Shown in pieces: positions 4,531 through 5,990 of a DNA stretch of 5,990 bases; the first letter of the stretch is position 1; each line of letters begins with the position of its first letter. Position numbers and translations under genes: made by a program. Origin of the DNA: an uncultured bacterium (GTDB lineage Bacteria; Actinomycetota; Coriobacteriia; Coriobacteriales; Coriobacteriaceae); the NCBI GenBank assembly GCA_905215765.1, contig CAJMRP010000118.1, forward strand, positions 1 through 5,990, in the 5' to 3' direction. Below the pieces are notes generated by a model. The model was given only the letters and a program-made list of their open reading frames with translations. It searched no databases and had not been told where the DNA came from.

Positions 4531-5990
4531 TTACTTGGCGTCTGCCCAGGTCACTCCAGTCGAAGCTTCGGCGATCAACGGTACGCGGAGGTCTACTACG
4601 TGTTCCATGACGTCGCGGACCATGGTGGTTAGGCGCTCGACTTCATCGACGGGGCACTCAAAGTCCAGTTCGTCGTGTACCTGCAAGATCATGTGGGCGG
4701 CAAAGCCTTCTTCTTCCAGGCGGCGGCTTACGCGGGCCATGGCGATCTTGATGATGTCGGCGGCGGTGCCCTGCATGGGGTGGTTCATGGCCGTGCGCTC
4801 GCCAAAACCGCGGAGTTGCGGGTTTTTGGCCTTGAGCTCCGGAATATGACGACGGCGGCCGTACATGGTCTCGGCGTAGCCCGTCTGCTTGGCGCGCGCC
4901 ACCACGTTGTCGAGGAATGTACGCACGCCCGGGTAGGCCTCGTAGTAGCGGTCGATCATGTCACGCGCCTCGGCCATCGAGATATGCAGCGACTGTGACA
5001 GACCATAGGCCTGCTGGCCGTACACGATGCCAAAGTTCACGGCCTTGGCGCGACTGCGCAGGTCGGGCGTTACCTCGGACACCGGCACACCAAATACGCG
5101 CGCCGCCGTCTCGGCATGGAAGTCCTCGCCCTCGTTAAAGGCGCGCACCAAGTGCTCGTCACCCGAGAGATGTGCCAGCAGACGCAGCTCTATCTGCGAG
5201 TAGTCCACCGCCAAAAAGACGCTTCCCCCGCCTGCCGAAAACGCCGTCTTGACGGTACGACCCAGCTCCGAGCGCGTCGGGATGTTCTGCAGGTTCGGGT
5301 CGCTCGAGGACAGACGCCCCGTTGCCGTGATGGTCTGGTTGTACGTGGTGTGCACGCGACCGTCACCACGGCGCAGCGGGCCCAGCGTATCCAGATAGGT
5401 GGACTTGATCTTAGACTTCTCACGCCAATCCAAGATCAGACGCACGATTTCGTGGTCGCGGGCAAGGTCGCTCAACACCTTGGCGTTGGTCGAATAGTAG
5501 CCGCGCTTAGTCTTCTTAAGGCCCTTGGTCGGAAGCCCCATCACATCAAAGAGCACATGCGACAGCTGCATGGGACTGCCAATATTAAAGGTCTCGTCAC
5601 CCGCCAGGTCGCGAATGCTGCGCTCGACCTCGGTGATCTGGGTCGCCAGGCCCTCGGACAGATTACGCAGGCGATCGGAGTCCACGAGCATGCCCGCGCG
5701 CTCCATCTTGGCAAGCACCGGCACGAGCGGCATCTCAATGCCATCGAACACGTTGGCGGCATTCTCACGGGCCATGCACTCGCGCAGCGGTGCGACCAGC
5801 GCCAGCGTCAAGGCCGCTGTGCGAGCGGCGGGCGCCGGAGCGTCCCCACCGGCACCCTCTGCACCGCGCGCCGCAGGCAGCGTCATCTGCAGATACGTAT
5901 CGGCAAGATATGCCTCATCGAACTCGGAGCGATCGGAATCCAGCAGATAGGCAGCGACCACGGTATCGAAGATACGCGTGGAATCGGCAG
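4531..5990 (-). CDS. polA: DNA polymerase I, N-terminus beyond window edge
   Basis: Family A DNA polymerase for Okazaki-fragment gap filling and repair. The frame is open to the right edge and 485 C-terminal residues are visible; the full protein should be near 900, so the 5' nuclease domain and most of the exonuclease-like domain are missing. Counting from the first visible codon, the primer/template region TGRLSSSDPNLQNIPTR is at 223-239. Motif A, DYSQIELRLLAHLSGD, has catalytic Asp262. Motif B, RSRAKAVNFGIVYG, is at 311-324 with Lys315, Phe319 and Tyr323. Motif C, QVHDELDFE, has catalytic Asp439. The polymerase domain is intact and ends naturally (TWADAK, TAA). The exonuclease motif III (Tyr-x3-Asp) is not visible where expected; a linker rich in Ala, Gly and Pro occupies about residues 38-58, so proofreading is probably lost. 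A GTG at 5961 is an internal Val, not the start. Confidence 0.97.
   Translation of the reverse strand, partial: ADSTRIFDTVVAAYLLDSDRSEFDEAYLADTYLQMTLPAARGAEGAGGDAPAPAARTAALTLALVAPLRECMARENAANVFDGIEMPLVPVLAKMERAGMLVDSDRLRNLSEGLATQITEVERSIRDLAGDETFNIGSPMQLSHVLFDVMGLPTKGLKKTKRGYYSTNAKVLSDLARDHEIVRLILDWREKSKIKSTYLDTLGPLRRGDGRVHTTYNQTITATGRLSSSDPNLQNIPTRSELGRTVKTAFSAGGGSVFLAVDYSQIELRLLAHLSGDEHLVRAFNEGEDFHAETAARVFGVPVSEVTPDLRSRAKAVNFGIVYGQQAYGLSQSLHISMAEARDMIDRYYEAYPGVRTFLDNVVARAKQTGYAETMYGRRRHIPELKAKNPQLRGFGERTAMNHPMQGTAADIIKIAMARVSRRLEEEGFAAHMILQVHDELDFECPVDEVERLTTMVRDVMEHVVDLRVPLIAEASTGVTWADAK

Overview
The window looks like chromosomal core DNA from a moderately GC-rich actinomycete, probably of the class Coriobacteriia (Collinsella-like). 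This rests on GC-rich third positions, the Ala/Gly/Pro-rich linker in PolA and the general look of the proteins; it is inference, as no taxonomic marker is present.

Layout from left to right. (1) Positions 1-1125, minus strand: argH, argininosuccinate lyase, cut off at the left edge so that 375 N-terminal residues are visible. (2) Positions 1126-1645: a 520-base gap holding a 56-codon small ORF with a strong ribosome binding site (1244-1414, minus) and a perfect 12-bp GC-rich hairpin (1463-1492). (3) Positions 1646-2872, minus: complete argG, argininosuccinate synthase. (4) Positions 2873-3426: the divergent intergenic region between argG and a plus-strand HAD phosphatase gene. It contains a 24-codon minus-strand leader ORF (3078-3152) that ends in an arginine-codon cluster, followed by a set of mutually exclusive RNA pairings and a hairpin with a U-tract, 66 bases before argG. 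(5) Positions 3427-4254, plus: a complete Cof-type HAD-IIB hydrolase. (6) Positions 4255-4530: a convergent intergenic region with a 130-base near-perfect palindrome and a terminator hairpin. (7) Positions 4531-5990, minus: polA, DNA polymerase I, with its N-terminus beyond the right edge.

argG and argH encode the last two steps of arginine biosynthesis (citrulline + aspartate to argininosuccinate, then to arginine + fumarate). The leader ORF upstream of argG has six arginine codons among its last ten sense codons, three of them consecutive CGA codons just before the stop. This suggests ribosome-mediated transcription attenuation of the arginine genes by arginyl-tRNA supply. That is the most interesting system in the window, because the usual textbook control of arginine genes is an ArgR-type repressor. 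The second unusual object is the large palindrome between the HAD gene and polA, whose outer arms reach into the end of the HAD coding sequence.
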